Assembly: GCA_026120185.1 (NCBI GenBank)
Contig: JANUWF010001719.1
Span: 1,798,001-1,862,000, forward strand
Length of the DNA: 64,000 nt
Direction of reading: 5' to 3'
Origin: Voacanga thouarsii
Lineage: Eukaryota; Streptophyta; Magnoliopsida; Gentianales; Apocynaceae
The position numbers were made by a program, and so were the translations under genes. The notes below the pieces were generated by a model. The model did no database searches. It had not been told where the DNA came from and saw nothing but the letters and a program-made list of their open reading frames with translations. Numbering within the stretch: the first letter of the stretch is position 1; each line of letters opens with the position of its first letter. Of this stretch, positions 10,447 to 22,562 are shown piece by piece.

Positions 10447-10833
10447 TTTTTTTCTGCTTCTGCTACGTGCTTTGCTTCCCCCTTTAAACCTTCAAAACTA
10501 TTAATAAGACCATGTGACTACATACCTTTCTTAACTCCTTCTGTCGCTGACATAAACTCTGCTTCAGTTGTATACAATAAAAATATTGTAGGTTGAAATA
10601 TTACCAATAGCACATCCATAAAGGACAAAGATATAACAGGTCAATGATCTTCTTTTAATAAGGTCTCCGTCATAATCAGAATCTTCATAGTTAACAAGTC
10701 TACTGGTAGAACCATTAGTACCATAAACCAGACAAATATCAACCATACCTCTTAAATATTGTATAATCCACTTTACTGTCTCCCAGTGAGTTTTACCTAA
10801 ATTACTCATAAATCTGCTTACCACACTCGTAAT
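10447..10833 (-). pseudogene. Tork-like copia RNase H fragment
   Basis: The minus strand encodes SVVSRFMSNLGKTHWETVKW, then WIIQYLRGMVDICLVYG, DSDYDGDLIKRRSLT, TEAEFMSATEGVKKGM and SFEGLKGEAKHV. This is the RNase H part of the Tork-like host, lying between two insertions. One in-frame TAG follows KKGM and the central part near GCAIGN is degraded. It joins in order to 2775-3086 on one side and to the RT at 15170-15484 on the other, with about 100 codons missing at the latter join. Confidence 0.8.
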
Positions 10834-12791
10834 TGAAGGAATTGGCAGAAACAGAGAGCATGCTTTGGTGGAACAAAAATGGAGGAAATAAATAGAAACA
10901 GAGCATGGCAGCAGCATGGAGGCAGGAAAAACATACCTCTTGGAGCCTTAAAGCTTGAAGAATATGGTTGAACGAATTGAAGCTCAAGAACAGCTTCTTT
11001 CTTCCACTAGGATGAACACTCCGGTAGCCTTCTTTCTTCCCCGTGGAATGAACACTCCAGTACAATGCTTGGCTTTTTCAGTTCTCAGAATATTTCACAG
11101 CCTAATCAAACATTGGTGAGCACAGAAAATAGGAAGAAGAAAAGCCTCTCAGATCTCTCATTTTTTTTCTCACCTCTCGGTTGGCTTTTGAAACCTTGGC
11201 TTCATGTATGAATCAAATCCAGAAGCTAGAAAACCAAGAGTCACACGGAGAGAATATTTATATTTATTTTTATTTCATTTTATTTTTCCTCATAGAAAGC
11301 TAAGAGTCATAAAATCAAAAATAATTATTTTGCTAAAAATAATATTCTCGAGATTTTATATCCGAATATTATTAACAAAATAAAATTTTAATTTCTCCCT
11401 AAACTCTTATGAATTGTGTTCAAAAAAATCATATGGTCTAATCTATTGGGCCAAATAATATTTATTATTTTTCTTGGACCTGAAAAGCCCAAAATAATAA
11501 ACATTAATTATTTTTTTGGGATTAAATAAATAACTCAATAAATAATTAATGAACCAAAAAATAATTAAACATTAATTATTTATTTTATGGGATTAATTAA
11601 ATAAATAACCCAATAAATAATTAAGTATTAATTATTTTTCTCTAGTTTAAGTCCCGGTTAATTTTTCTAATTATTCAAATAGGTCCTGAATAATTAATTA
11701 ACTAATTAAATCAGATAATAAATTTCTCTCTATTTATTTTATTCCAATCTAATAATAAATAAGACTTTCCAAATAAAATAAAACCTCTCAACTGAGATCA
11801 ATTTCTCAACCCAAAAATTAATTAGGACTTACGGGCTATTCCAAGGACCAAAAAGACACATCGCATTGGCTACTAAAATAACCAAAATACCTCTATTATA
11901 GATGTATTTTACATTTTAAATATTTTCTAATATCACCATAAGAAAATATTGATCCCAAGGACAATGCTGCATTCGCAAAGTCTTCGACCAACAGGTAAAA
12001 TGACTAAAATACCCCTCTACACATCGCCGTACATTTAGAGAGGAAGAAGTGTACTAACACTTCTCTAAATGACATCTACCATCCTTAGGCTTCTAGTCCA
12101 ATGGTCCACGACTTCCTGGAGTGTTTCTGCTTTCCAAGGGAGCTACCCTAAAGCAAACATTCAAGTAATGTTTCCCAAGGCCCTGGATATTTAGACCATT
12201 CAGACAACCACAATGGGAGATGTAGTGTAGAAACTATCTTGTACAAGTCTGTCTTAACTAACTAGTTATATATACCCAACATGCAAGTATATTGGCCCTA
12301 CGATAGAACCTTAACTATAGTATATCAAAGTATATGCTTCCAACTTCGCCAGACTACCAACTCATACTCAAGTCATAGAGTACTAGTCCACGCTGTAGCG
12401 GTAGTAGTCTAAGTTTCTGCCATATAGTACTTTTAAGAAACCACTACTACATGTCCTGTTCTACGTATTCAAAATACGCTTATGTCATGAAGTGAGTGGA
12501 CTACTCACTGGCTAAGGGTAAGCCATTCCCCATTTGGAATTCATAATATAACAACCTAAACATGATGAGATTCTCATTCTCATCAATCGGTTAAGAACAA
12601 ATGTTTATGTGTTTAAATAGCCCATAATCAATACCTTACTGTGAAAGACTTCCATTCACATGGATTACTTATTTAAACACAATGGGTCTTTTCCAAACGA
12701 AATTGTGCACAAATAAAGAAAATAAATTCTTTTATTAAAATATTCGATATTTTCATCAAAAATCTAGTCTAAGAGGGTATACATTCCAACA
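10834..12791 (-). repeat. LTR-A copy 2 (3' LTR of Angela-like element)
   Basis: 1958 bp on the minus strand from TGTTGGAATGTATACCC to CCTTCA. The first two thirds match the other LTR-A copies, including the conserved ACAGTAAGGTAT stretch. The distal third differs: it lacks the RRLAG-type ORF but keeps an AAGAG/GTATG junction resembling a 5' splice site (near 10938). Confidence 0.75.
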
Positions 12792-12801
12792 ATCTCCCAC
12801 T
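12792..12801 (-). promoter_or_regulatory. Polypurine tract of Angela-like element
   Basis: The minus strand reads AGTGGGAGAT directly before TGTTGG, the classic join of pol 3' end and LTR in plant copia elements of this type. Confidence 0.7.
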
Positions 12802-12814
12802 TGCACTCTAAGAC

Positions 12815-14010
12815 TAAGTAAGTCCATAGGTGCCCACCCCAATGGTGTCTAAGTATCACTTGAAGACCCTCTCAGCCAAAGACTTGGTGAATGGATCCGC
12901 TAGATTGTTTTCGGAGGCAATCTGTACCACCACGACTTCCCGTCTCTGGATAAAATCCCGGATCAGATAGTACTATCTCTCAATATGCTTCCCCTTCTTA
13001 TGGTTCCGAAGTTCCTTTGAGGTACTTAAGAATATGCTTTACAGTTTGCCAATGAACTTCCCCAGGGTTTGACTGATATCTGCTAACTAAGCCTACAGCA
13101 AAGTAGATATCTGGCATAGTACACAGCATGGCGTACATATGACTTCCCACAGCCGAAGTGTAGGGAATCCTACTCATTCTGTCATTTTCTTCTTGAGACT
13201 TAGGACAGTCCCTTGAAGAAAGTGACAACCCATGTCTGCAAGGAATTAGAGTTCCCTTGCATGAGTTCATAATGTACTTGGCCAACATCTTGTCAATATA
13301 TGCGACTTGGGATAATTCTAACATTTTCTACTTCCTATTTCTAAGAAGTCTAATCTTGAGAATGTAGCTGGCTTCTCCCAAGTCCTTCATACTGAATTGA
13401 CTAGATAGCCAAACCTTTGTAGATGACAATGACCCTACATCATTTCCAATGAGTAGAATGTCATCCACATACAAGACAAGAAAAACCACATTAAACCCCT
13501 CAAGTTTCTTGTACACGCATGGTTCATCCTCGTTTTGAATAAAATCGTAAGACTTCACAGTTTCATCAAAACGAATGTTCCATGCTTTTGATGCTTGCTT
13601 AAGTCCATAAATGGACTTCTTAAGCTTGTAAACCATATGTTCTTGGCCTTCAGCAATAAAACCTTCCGGTTGGGACATATAGATGTCTTCGCTAAGATGG
13701 CCATTCAAAATAATGCCGTCTTGACATCCATTTGCCATATCTTGTAGTCATAGTGACATGCGATGACAAGGAGGATATGGATGGATTTAAGCATGGCCAC
13801 AGGGGAAAAGATTTCCTCATAATTGATCCATTCTTTCTGAATATACCCTTTTGCCACAAGCCTAGCTTTGAAGGTTTTCACCTTCCCATCCGCTCCCCTC
13901 TTTCTCTTGTACACCCAGCCTTATTAGGTAAATATAAACAAATCTAGTACAATCATCCATGAATCTATCAAAGAGTCAACTTGCGCCTTATCAGGTAAAC
14001 TCCTTGAATC
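12815..14010 (-). pseudogene. Angela-like integrase-RT-RNase H relic
   Basis: The minus strand contains an integrase core piece (DDCTRFVYIYLIR), then KRKRGADGKVKTFKARLVAKGY, DYKIWQMDVKTALF, LSEDIYMSQPEGFI, KLKKSIYGLKQASKAW, an intact LYVDDILLIGND box, SMKDLGEASYILKI, IPYTSAVGSHMYAM, VHWQTVKHILKYLKG and, after a deletion, RREVVVVQIASENNLADPFTK near the end. Frames shift near 13705-13740 and 13325, and stops occur near the C-terminus. The catalytic YVDD is intact although the gene is not. Confidence 0.85.
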
Positions 14011-14024
14011 TATCAAAGAGTCAG

Positions 14025-14288
14025 ACTTCGCCAGACTACCAACTCATACTCAAGTCATAGAGTACTAGTCCATGCTGTAGCGTAGTAGTTTAGGTTTCTA
14101 CCATATAGTACTTTTAAGAAACCACTACTACAGGTCCTGTTCTACATATTCGAAATACGCTTATGTCATGAAGTGAGTGGACTACTCACTGGCTAAAAGT
14201 AAGACATTCCCCATTTGGAATTCATAACATAACAACCTAAACATGATGAGATTCCCATTCTTATCAATCGGTTAAGAACAAATGTTTC
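14025..14288 (-). repeat. LTR-A internal fragment
   Basis: A 264-bp piece nearly duplicating 12340-12602, the middle of LTR-A copy 2 in the same orientation, with sharp ends. It lies between the Angela-like pol relic and an LTR-B fragment, so it is a rearrangement product, possibly the remains of the 5' LTR. Confidence 0.7.
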
Positions 14289-15169
14289 TAACAATGTATC
14301 ATGACCACCAAAAAGTCTAGAAAGTTAAGCAGTTTAACATGAACCTTTCAATAGTAAAATATCAGTGCAATGGAATTAGTTCCAACTCCCTCTAAGATAT
14401 AATTAATTCTAACCCAAATTTATTAGTATTTGTTCTAGAAACCATTACTCAACATATGTATCATTTGGACTATTTACAACACATAGTTACTTGGCCAAGG
14501 AGTTCTTGAGTAATGATTCCCTACAAGTGGTCATGAGATACATGATCCTGCTATAAGGAGTGATGAATCATGTATTGACATTTTCAACTACTTTCGTTTA
14601 TTTTACATTGTACCAAATATCTATCCCATAGGTAGTCCCGGTGAGACTCTAAAAATTAGAATCAAAGTACAACACTCAACAAATAAAGTATCTTGAAAAT
14701 CTCAAGTCTAAGGATACTTATACATTTGTTATAATAAGATTTTATCACCGGAACTTAATAGTTATTCATGTGATTATCTCATAATTAGGTTATCCAATGT
14801 ACTTGTTCATGTAACAAGTATCCACATGTTAACTTTAAGTATTACAATACCTACGAATGTGAGAACCACTGTTTGATCCAATCAAGAAGTCTAATATGTG
14901 CTAGTCTTGGTACATTAATAATATCTTATCCCATTAATACTATGATTATAGATGGTTTAAGCATAAGTACTGCATAGTATAGTAGTAATTTCATATTATG
15001 ATCTCTATCATAATATCCTTAACACTATACATTGTGTTAGGGACTTCATCTATCAATTTTATACACATACACATACACATATGAAACGACGAAATTGGAA
15101 GATAAAGAATGCATTCGTCATATAAAATACAATGTACAAATAGATTGGTTGTAGGTTATAACTCTAACA
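14289..15169 (-). repeat. LTR-B truncated copy
   Basis: On the minus strand it begins TGTTAGAGTTATAACC at 15169 and matches the first half of the LTR at 56220-58062 (shared elements include the region around CATTAATGGGATAAGA and the account of ordered blocks that follow). It is cut at about 14289, so roughly 880 bp of a 1.84-kb LTR remain. Confidence 0.65.
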
Positions 15170-15522
15170 TAATCCTGTCCTCCTGTCTCTCCAAATTACC
15201 ATGCCCAAAATTTTCTTGGTTGTACCCAAATCCTTCATCTCAAACTCACTACTTAACAAAGTCTTCAACCTATCAATTTTAGTCTTGTTCTTTACTGCAA
15301 TCAACATATCATCCACATATAGCAACAAAGATATGAAAAAGCCATCTGATAATTTTTTAGAGTAAACACAGTTATCAAAAGAATTCCATATGAACTTATG
15401 AGAAATCATAAATACATCAAAACTTTTGTACCACTGCCTAGGACATTGCTTAAAACCATACAAGGATTTTTTTAGCAAAGACACAGAGGTTTCATTTTCA
15501 GAATCAAGAAATCATTTTGGTT

Positions 15523-15563
<41 letters not shown>

Positions 15564-16180
15564 TTCTAAATTTCAATATAAGAGTGTAGTTTTCACATCA
15601 AGTTGCTATAGTAAGATCCAACATACTCACCCCGGCCTGAAGAACGTGAATGGTCTTATGCTTCACAAATGACGAGAATACTTCATGATAGTCTATTCCC
15701 TCCTTTGTGAAAAAGCTTTTGCTAAAGCTTTGCCTTGAACTTAGCTAGTTTAACTCCAAAAATACTTTCTTTCTTCTTAAAAGCCCATTTGCATCCTACT
15801 GGTTTCATTCTCCTTGGTAATGGTACTAGGTCCCATGTTTTGTTCTTCTCAAGAGATTGTATTTTTTCATTCATAGCAATCAACCATTTTGCTGCCTCTT
15901 TACTCTTTACTATCTTTTTGTATGATCATGGTTCATCAAAATCAATATTCTTTGCTATTGCCAAAACATATGCAATAGAATTAGTATCAATAATATCAAC
16001 ACAATCTGCATACTTCAGAGGCTTTCTGATTTCTTTTATTTCTCTCCTTGTTGCTTTATTCTGTTTGATTCCTGTACATTCTCGTGCTATTCTACAAGAT
16101 TTGTGGTCATTTTCTTTGGAGTTTCAATCTCAAACTCCACATTCTAGTTAGCACCCTGATCTTTAATACCTACAAGATCA
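15170..16180 (-). pseudogene. Tork-like copia RT
   Basis: The minus strand carries linker and RT blocks: an N-terminal NKTWDLVPLPRRMKPVG stretch near 15780-15850, then from 15484 KKSLYGFKQ, SPRQ-like CPRQWYKSFD, SLLLYVDDMLIAVKNK (YVDD intact), SSEFEMKDLGTTKKILGM, ending at IWRDRRTG where the LTR-B fragment begins. The middle is interrupted by an AT microsatellite (15527-15561) and by frameshifts. Antisense open frames across this stretch on the plus strand are shadows. Confidence 0.75.
15527..15561. repeat. (TA)n microsatellite
   Basis: About 17 TA units in a row. It lies inside the decayed RT of the Tork-like copia and breaks its frame. Confidence 0.9.
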
Positions 16181-17225
16181 CCAAGCTCCTCTCTCTAGCT
16201 AAACATAGCAGACTCATCAAAAGTAACATCTCTACTAATAATATATGTCAGAGTTCTTTTTTCAGTACAACACATTCTATATCATTTAACTCCAGTAGCA
16301 TACCCTAGAAATATGTATTTCATTGCCCAAGGCTCCAGTTTACCATAATTGATATGAGCATATGTAGGATAACCAAAGATACGTAAGCCAGAATAATCAA
16401 AGGGAGAATCGGACCATACTTGTTGAGGAGTCTTAAAATGAATTGCAAATTATGGAGATCTATTCACCAGATAACATGCAATATTAACTATCTCGGCTTA
16501 GAATTACTTTAAAAGTTTAGCACTCAATCGCATGTATCGAGCACGTTGTAGAAGTGTTTGGTTCATATATTTTGTAACTCCATTCTATTGTGGTATATGC
16601 CTTACAGTGTAATGTCTCAATACACCTTCTTTCTCATAGAATTCATCGAATGGTGCATTACAAAATTCTAAACCATTATACGTTTTAAATATCTTGACTT
16701 GTTTTCCATGATTTCAACCATAGTCTTCTACTCCTTAAATAGTCCAAACATCTCATCTTTTGATTTCAGAAAATAGACCTAATTTTTTCTAGAATAGTCA
16801 TCAATGAAAGTAATAAAATACTTGCATCTGCCATGAGACTCATCCAAAGAAGGATCCTACAAATCTAAATAAATATATTCAATGATAGTCGCAGATGTGT
16901 GTTTGCTAGAATTGAATTTAACTTTGTGCTGCTTGTCCATAATGCAAGTCTTATAAATTTTCAGTTTCCTATTTCTGCCTCATTTAACAATCCTTGTTTA
17001 CTTAATGGTGGAAGCCTCTTCTTGCTCATTTGACTCAATCTGTGGTGCCATAATTCTCTACAATCATCATAATGATTCACTGAACAAGAGACTACCACTA
17101 TTCCCATCACTGAACTTGCTATCAAAATGTAAATTCAATATTGCTATTTACCCTTCATTATTGTCAGAGCATCTTTTAGGACTTTGATTTTCCTATTTTC
17201 ATTAGAATAGTTATATTCTTATTTA
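16181..17225 (-). pseudogene. Tork-like copia integrase
   Basis: The minus strand shows LWHHRLSQMSKKRLPPLSKQGLL (pre-integrase, split by stops), NQKM-type and VNIACYLVNRSP blocks, FDYSGLRIFGYPTYAHI, KLEPWAMKYIFLGYATGVK and SRDVTFDESAM. The catalytic core is spread over several frames with many stops. The order and spacing match Tnt1-like integrase. Old and dead. Confidence 0.7.
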
Positions 17226-17685
17226 TCAAGAGCATCTAAAGAATAAGTCAGGAATATACCAAGCATCAAGCGTTCTGACCATTCCATCGTACATATTAAT
17301 CTGCACAGAACTAGTGCCTTTAACATTAACCTTATCATCACCTAATTTCAAACTGCCATTCCACTCCTTAAAAGAAGGAAACATATTCTTCAAAAATACC
17401 ATGTGATAAGATGCACCAATATCCATGGCCCAGGTATTTGCAGAATTTGAAGTACTAACAGTCAAAACATCATTGCTTTCTTCTCGATCATAATTTTCCT
17501 GAACTACAGCTGCACTAGTACTTTTATTTTATTCATTCTTTTCGTGTCACTTTTTTCACTATGGGCAAAATATGCCCCAATTCTTTACAATAGAAACACT
17601 AAAGCCCACTAGACCTTGATTTGGAACGTGACTTATTCCTCCTTTTACTATTCATTTTCTTGTTCCTGTCTATTCTAACAACTAG
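17226..17685 (-). pseudogene. Tork-like copia nucleocapsid and protease
   Basis: The minus strand has a basic stretch (SKRRNKSRSKSRSSG, near 17600-17650), a degenerate zinc knuckle (CFYCKELGH, last Cys lost), and a protease with WAMDIGASYHM at about 17410 (DIGA where DTGC/DSGA is expected), KLGDDKVNVKGTSS and MVRTLDAWYIPDL. The open part is 17226-17465. CACTA-1 starts at 17686 inside the gag-nucleocapsid segment; the other half of gag is at 28786-28985. Confidence 0.8.
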
Positions 17686-18625
17686 CACTACAGGAAATTT
17701 GGCATTTTGCAACGGCAAAAAACCGTCACAAATCAGGTCTGCGACGGTTTTGGTCGTCGCAAAAAATAGCGTCGCTATTTGCAATGGCCAAGACAAATTG
17801 TCGCTATTTGTGATGGATTTTTGCGAGGGCAAGAAAAATCGTTGCAATTTGCGACAATTTTGTGAAGGTTTTGCGACGAGTATTTTTGGTCAAAGTTCGA
17901 CGAAGTAGAATATTTGCTATCATTTTACGACGAAATGCATAAATCCATTGCAAAATTCTCGCAAATTGCGACGGTATTGCGAAGGTATTTGTACATTAAA
18001 GCAATTGGCCCTCGTAAAATCGTTGCAAATTGCGAGAGTTTTGCGAGGGATTTTGTCAACTAAAGCCGTGGCCCTTGCAAAATCATCGCAATTTGCGAGG
18101 GTTTTGCGAGGGATCTTTTGTTCCCAAAACTTGGCCCTTGCAAATTGTGAGGATTTTGTGAGGAAAATTTTCACCAAAGCCGTAGCCTTCACAAAATCCT
18201 CACAATTTGCGAGGGTTTTGTGAGGGATCTTTTATTCCCAAAACTTGGCCCTCGCAAAACTCTCTTGCGAGAGATTTTTTCACCCCAAGTCGTGGCCCTC
18301 ACAAAATCGTTATAAATTGCAAGGGTTTTGAGAAAAATTTTTTGTTCCAAAACATGACCCTCGCAAAATCGTCACCCCTAGTCGTGGCTCTCACAAAACC
18401 GTCGCAATTTGTGAGGGTTTTGTAAGGGATATAAAATCATCGCAATTTGTGACGATTTTATAAGGAATTTTTCTTTTTGCTCTCACAAAATCGTTGCAAT
18501 TTGTGAAGGTTTTGTGAGGGATATATTACAAGGATCGTAATCCTCACAAAATCGTCACAATTTGCGACAATATTTTCTAACCCTCACTAAATTGTCATAA
18601 ATTGCGAGGATTTTGCAATGAATTT
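17686..18625. repeat. CACTA-1 left TIR and subterminal repeat array
   Basis: After the terminal CACTACAGGAAA the segment is made of imperfect units that alternate a GCGACGG/GCGAGGG-type motif with its complement, often as CTCGCAAA...TTTGCGAGG inverted pairs, roughly every 40-60 bp. Such arrays bind the transposase accessory protein in En/Spm. Short open frames here come from the repeats and are not genes. Confidence 0.85.
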
Positions 18626-18890
18626 TTTTATTTTTTTCATTATTACATTTATTTTAAATTATCAGCTTCCTGTAAATCAATTTTGAAATACTACATAAAC
18701 AAATGCCAAAATTGTGTTTATAACCCAAAAAATAATGTAAAAAATTGAAAATAAGCACAAATAAATATAATTAAAATACTGAAACATAATATAATATAAC
18801 TACATAGTACGTATCCAAAATAGTAAAATAGTTCACAGAAATAAGTAGCAGTATATAAAGAGTATAGAAATAAATACAACAAAGTCTATG
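18626..18890. other. AT-rich spacer in CACTA-1
   Basis: Non-repetitive AT-rich sequence between the left subterminal array and the last transposase-like exon. It may hold the 3' UTR and polyadenylation region of the minus-strand gene. No clear signal was assigned. Confidence 0.4.
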
Positions 18891-20216
18891 TAGTTAAAGG
18901 AGGAGTATCTGCAGAAGAGGGTGGAGAAGGGGAATCAGAGCCCCTACGTGGGCCTGTGTGCTCATTAGGTGGATCAAATCAATTGTTGGCATTAGGGCTT
19001 CATCTTCAGCATTAACAGCTGCTATGTGCGCTTCTATCTTCTCTTTGGATGGCATAGATGGTGCAAGAATGCCCACTTTGTCTGACATAGCTGCCATCCA
19101 ACCACCAAATGTAGAGTGTTATTGCCTTATGAAGTCCCGATACAAGTCTATTTGTCGATTGAACCTCCACTCGGCCTGCTAAACCCTTTGCTCTACTAGA
19201 TGCTCAATATCAGTTGGTGTAGTAGAAGATGTCTGTGGTCCACTCTAAGACAACCTAGATTGAACCTGTGCCGCCTCTGAGCCTAACCCATAAACTCGTC
19301 CCTTTTTGAACCTACCTTGTGCCTGTACAAATATGGCTTTTTCATAAAAAGGAACAACCGAGTTTACTAAGTCAATAGACTCGGACTGAATAGTGCTCTG
19401 TATGAGATTTCGCATATCATTCTAAAAAAAAAAAAAGGAATCGTCAGTGGTAGATGTCAAATTAAAATACAAAATTCATGCAATATAAAGAAATTTCAAC
19501 ATGTTTAATCTATATACTACCAAAGTCTAGCAAGATCGATCACTGACAAACTGGCCCTTTTGTGGCCCATGTTGAAAGACATGTAATATCTCAAATATGT
19601 CTGTGTAGTTGAAAGAAATCCCCTCCTTGGCCTGTTACATTTATGTTAACAAAATAAAATTATTACAATCTTATATAAATTCGTTTCAAAGTAATTTAGA
19701 AAATAAATAGTTAAGTGGAAATAAACTACCAAACGGTTCTCATGTTCTGTGAACGAGATAGACTCTAGTATGGGTGTAGCTATTTCCTCGATTCTTTTTA
19801 TTGATAGCTGAGAGCTTTTGATACTTCTCTGAACTCCAATACTCGCAAATGTCATTCCAATACTGAGCTTCTATTCAATGAGGACATGCCCCACCATCCC
19901 TCTTTCTCAGCCTAGACATTATGTTTGAAAATATCGTCCGACACTTCTTTTCCCAAATAGATTGAATCTGGGAAGCGTACTCATCCCTCCACCAGAAATA
20001 TTTCTACATTATCACAATTAAGAATTTTGAATTAACATATAACATAGTACTTAGATAACAAATAATATTCAGATATTACTTATCCCAAATTCTTGAAACC
20101 ATAAGTCTCGCACGGTTATCGGGACGTGCGTATATGTTTGAAATGAGCCAGTGAAGTACTGCTATATTATATTTAAAATTTCTCGGACACATTTATCCGA
20201 GTCGACGAACCTTTTT
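18891..20216 (-). pseudogene. CACTA-1 transposase-like exons (plant En/Spm, Transposase_24 type)
   Basis: Minus-strand blocks in order: RNFKYNIAVLHW and NIYARPDNRARLMVSRIWD (20080-20200), WWRDEYASQIQSIWEKKCR and MSRLRKRDGGACPH (19860-20000, then a stop), QYWNDICEYWSSEKYQ and SISFTEHENRLV (19720-19860), a block near 19540-19620, GRFKKGRVYGLGSEA (about 19290-19330), FNRQIDLYRDFIRQ and GGWMAAMSDKVGI (19060-19170), ending near 18895. The RxKR...HTxG-type and FTEH order and the GRVYGLGS block match plant transposases of the Ptta/En/Spm group. Several in-frame stops indicate decay. The first exon appears to be at 22085-22315, beyond the nested LTR. Confidence 0.6.
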
Positions 20217-21982
20217 TGTTGAAAAATATATCCTCAAAGATTATGTATTCGGTGTAAATATATTGTAATAAAATATTTATGCATTCATTTTAGTTTATTT
20301 CTTATATTATTACATGTTTAAGGTCCAAGTATGACAAGTAATGGTCTATGTGTTGGGTCGTTCTTCACAGTAAGGTATAGACCATGGGTACTTGTCATAC
20401 AAGTAAAATTGAGTTCTTAGTCGTTTGATGAAACTAAGCATTTCATCAAGGTAAGACTATTATGCCATGAGTTCCAATGAGGAATGATTTACCTTGAATC
20501 AGTGAGTAGTTCACTCACATCATTAGCATAAGCGTATTTTGAATACGTAAAACTGAACCTGTAGTAGTGGTCTATCTTAAAGTGCTATAATTATAGAGAT
20601 CAGACTATTACTGCTACAGTGTGTACAGATACCTTCATACTTGAGTATGAGTTGGTGGTCTGGCGAAGTTAGGGTCTTGCACTTTGATGTATGTTGGGTG
20701 AGATTTTTTTTGTAAGATCAATAACTTTGTACGTTGGGTGCATTACTCTAGTTAGTTAAGACAGACTCATGTAACAGAGTTTCTATGCTTCACTTAGTGA
20801 AATTAAATTACCCCCTTGTGATTGTCTAGGATAATCTAATAATTTAGGACCCTGAGAACGTGATTCTAGAATGTGTGCTTTTAGGTAGCTTCTAATAATG
20901 AGCAAGTACATTCGAATGAGTCATGAATTATTGAACTAGAGATTTAAGGATGGTAGAAGTCTTTGAGATGGGTGTTAGTACATTTATCCTATCTTATTGA
21001 TGGGTGTTACATAGAGGGGTATTTTCGTCATTTTGCCTATAGGTCGGAGACATTGCTTTAGCAATATTATTCTTGGGGTCAATATTTTCATATGGTGATA
21101 AATAAAAATATTTAAAATGATAAAATACAACTATTTAATAGTAAGGATATTTTGATTATTTTAGTAGCCATGAATAATATATCTTTGGTCCCTGGAGTAA
21201 CTCAAGTTACCTTGGTGTTATTTAGACACAATCTGGACTTGATGGATAATTATTTGGAAGAGAAATAATATTTATTCTAAGAGTCTAATTAGAATTAATT
21301 AATTAGTCTTGCATTTTTTATAAGGCCCAGAAAAGATAATTAATTAATTAAGAGAATTTGGCTGATATATGTTGACATATATTAAAAGTCTAATTAGAAT
21401 TAATTAATTAGTCTTGGGTATTTAATGAAACTCAGAAAAAATAAATAATTAAGTAAGAGGATTGGACCAATTTTGGATTGGTTTTGGAGCACAATACCAA
21501 GCCCACAAGGGCTTAGTGTTTTCGGCCATTAGGGCTTCATCAAACCCTAAGACTGGCTAAAATTAAGGTACAAGAGAGGGAAGAAAATAACATTGTAGTA
21601 TGAGGTTTTTCCCTTTTCCAAGTGTGTCGTCTCTTCCTTTTGTTCCCATCTTTCTCTTCTTTCTCTCTTGGAGATATTTTGATTATCTAAAGAAGGAGCT
21701 TTCACCAAGCTAATCCAAGAATAATGTAGAGCTATACTTCGGAAGACGAAGAGAAAAAGCTTGGAGACGTTTGATGCGTAGGAATAGAAGATTGGCGGGA
21801 ATACCGATCGAACCGCAGATGCCTTCTTCTCCTCCTCCAATGCAAGTTCCAGTGCAACCCATCACCACATTGGTTCATCTGCGACCAATCAAGAAAAGTA
21901 AGTACTCTCTCCTAGATGTAACTCAGAAAACTGAAAAAATTTTCGCTGTGTTTTCTTTGATGTTTTCCATTTTTATCCTTCA
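20217..21982 (+). mobile_element. Solo LTR, family LTR-A copy 5 (diverged subfamily)
   Basis: 1766 bp from TGTTGAAAAATATATCC to ATCCTTCA, flanked by TTTTT on both sides (20212-20216 and 21983-21987). This is compatible with a 5-bp duplication but lies in a homopolymer. Shared blocks with other LTR-A copies include TTCTTCACAGTAAGGTATAG, GCATAAGCGTATTTTGAATA and the exon-like ORF near the end. The U3 sequence is clearly more diverged than in copies 1-4. It interrupts an intron of the CACTA-1 transposase-like gene. Confidence 0.75.
21771..21897 (+). other. LTR-A exon-like ORF, copy 5
   Basis: ATG at 21771 opens MRRNRRLAGIPIEPQ, then a proline-rich part with VPVQP, ending at AAGAAAA/GTAAGTA. A strong 5' splice consensus starts at 21898 in codon phase 1. 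This is the best preserved start and donor pair of the four copies. The product would be a short basic and proline-rich N-terminal peptide, presumably joined by splicing to a downstream exon. Function unknown. Confidence 0.5.
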
Positions 21983-22084
21983 TTTTTTGGGTGCAATGAC
22001 AATGTACATAAGAATTATATTAATCTCCAAAAAAATAATTGAATTAATATTTAACATATTTTAAAGTATAAATATGTTACTTAC

Positions 22085-22315
22085 CCGTTTTCCCGCAGAA
22101 CAATCCGAGGTCGAGAGTCCAAAACTTACCACCTAACAGGATGCGAGGTTGAAGCAGCGGATGATTGAAAAGTTGGGAAGGGTACTCCCTCGTCTCCAAT
22201 AGAGCCATGTAAAGACCGAGGCACTGAAAGCCGAAGTAGCTTGAGTAGGAGATGGGGTATAAGGCTCCTGACTCTCTTGACTCCCTTCCCTCAATGACTC
22301 TTCATTAGAAGACAT
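22085..22315 (-). CDS. CACTA-1 gene, putative first exon
   Basis: The minus strand opens at ATG 22315 with MSSNEESLREGSQESQEPY, a serine/glutamate-rich start typical of the low-complexity N-termini of plant En/Spm proteins, and runs toward GTAAGTAAC at about 22090, a good 5' splice site. The frame has a stop before the donor, so the exon may be damaged or use another phase. The next exon would be at 20080-20216, across the nested LTR-A copy. Confidence 0.4.
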
Positions 22316-22562
22316 TGCTAAAGCAGATGAAAAGGAAAAATGAGTGACTAATAAATTGTATCAACACTTCAAAAGAAGAATGTAAATAACTGGATATGTC
22401 AAAATAAACATTGTTAATAGTATCAAATTTTAAATAAAAATTGACAGAGTGTCCCCTATAATTGGACATGTTTAGGCACGAGGCCACATCAAGATTTGAC
22501 AATCAAAATGCTGTTGCAAACAATTAAGACAGATTTTTCAATTATAGAAAAAATCTAAAAAG

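Larger units (their letters stand above)
10834..14024 (-). mobile_element. Truncated Angela-like copia (family LTR-A) with 3' LTR
   Basis: On the minus strand the order is an integrase remnant, RT, part of RNase H, a polypurine tract and a full 3' LTR ending at 10834. This element shows that the LTR-A repeats are copia LTRs. It is internally deleted twice: integrase is joined directly to RT near 13930, and RNase H is joined from LKYLKG to the HIER block near 12998. Its 5' LTR is lost or replaced by the fragments at 14025-15169. It sits inside RNase H of the Tork-like host. Confidence 0.75.

Noticed and set aside
15735..16308. Two plus-strand ORFs of 138 and 74 codons
   Set aside because: They are antisense to recognisable copia integrase/RT blocks on the minus strand.
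17948..18425. ORFs with repeated Leu/Ala/Lys/Ser phrases and similar ones at 25974-28704
   Set aside because: They read through CACTA-1 subterminal repeats; the repeated peptide phrases mirror DNA repeats.
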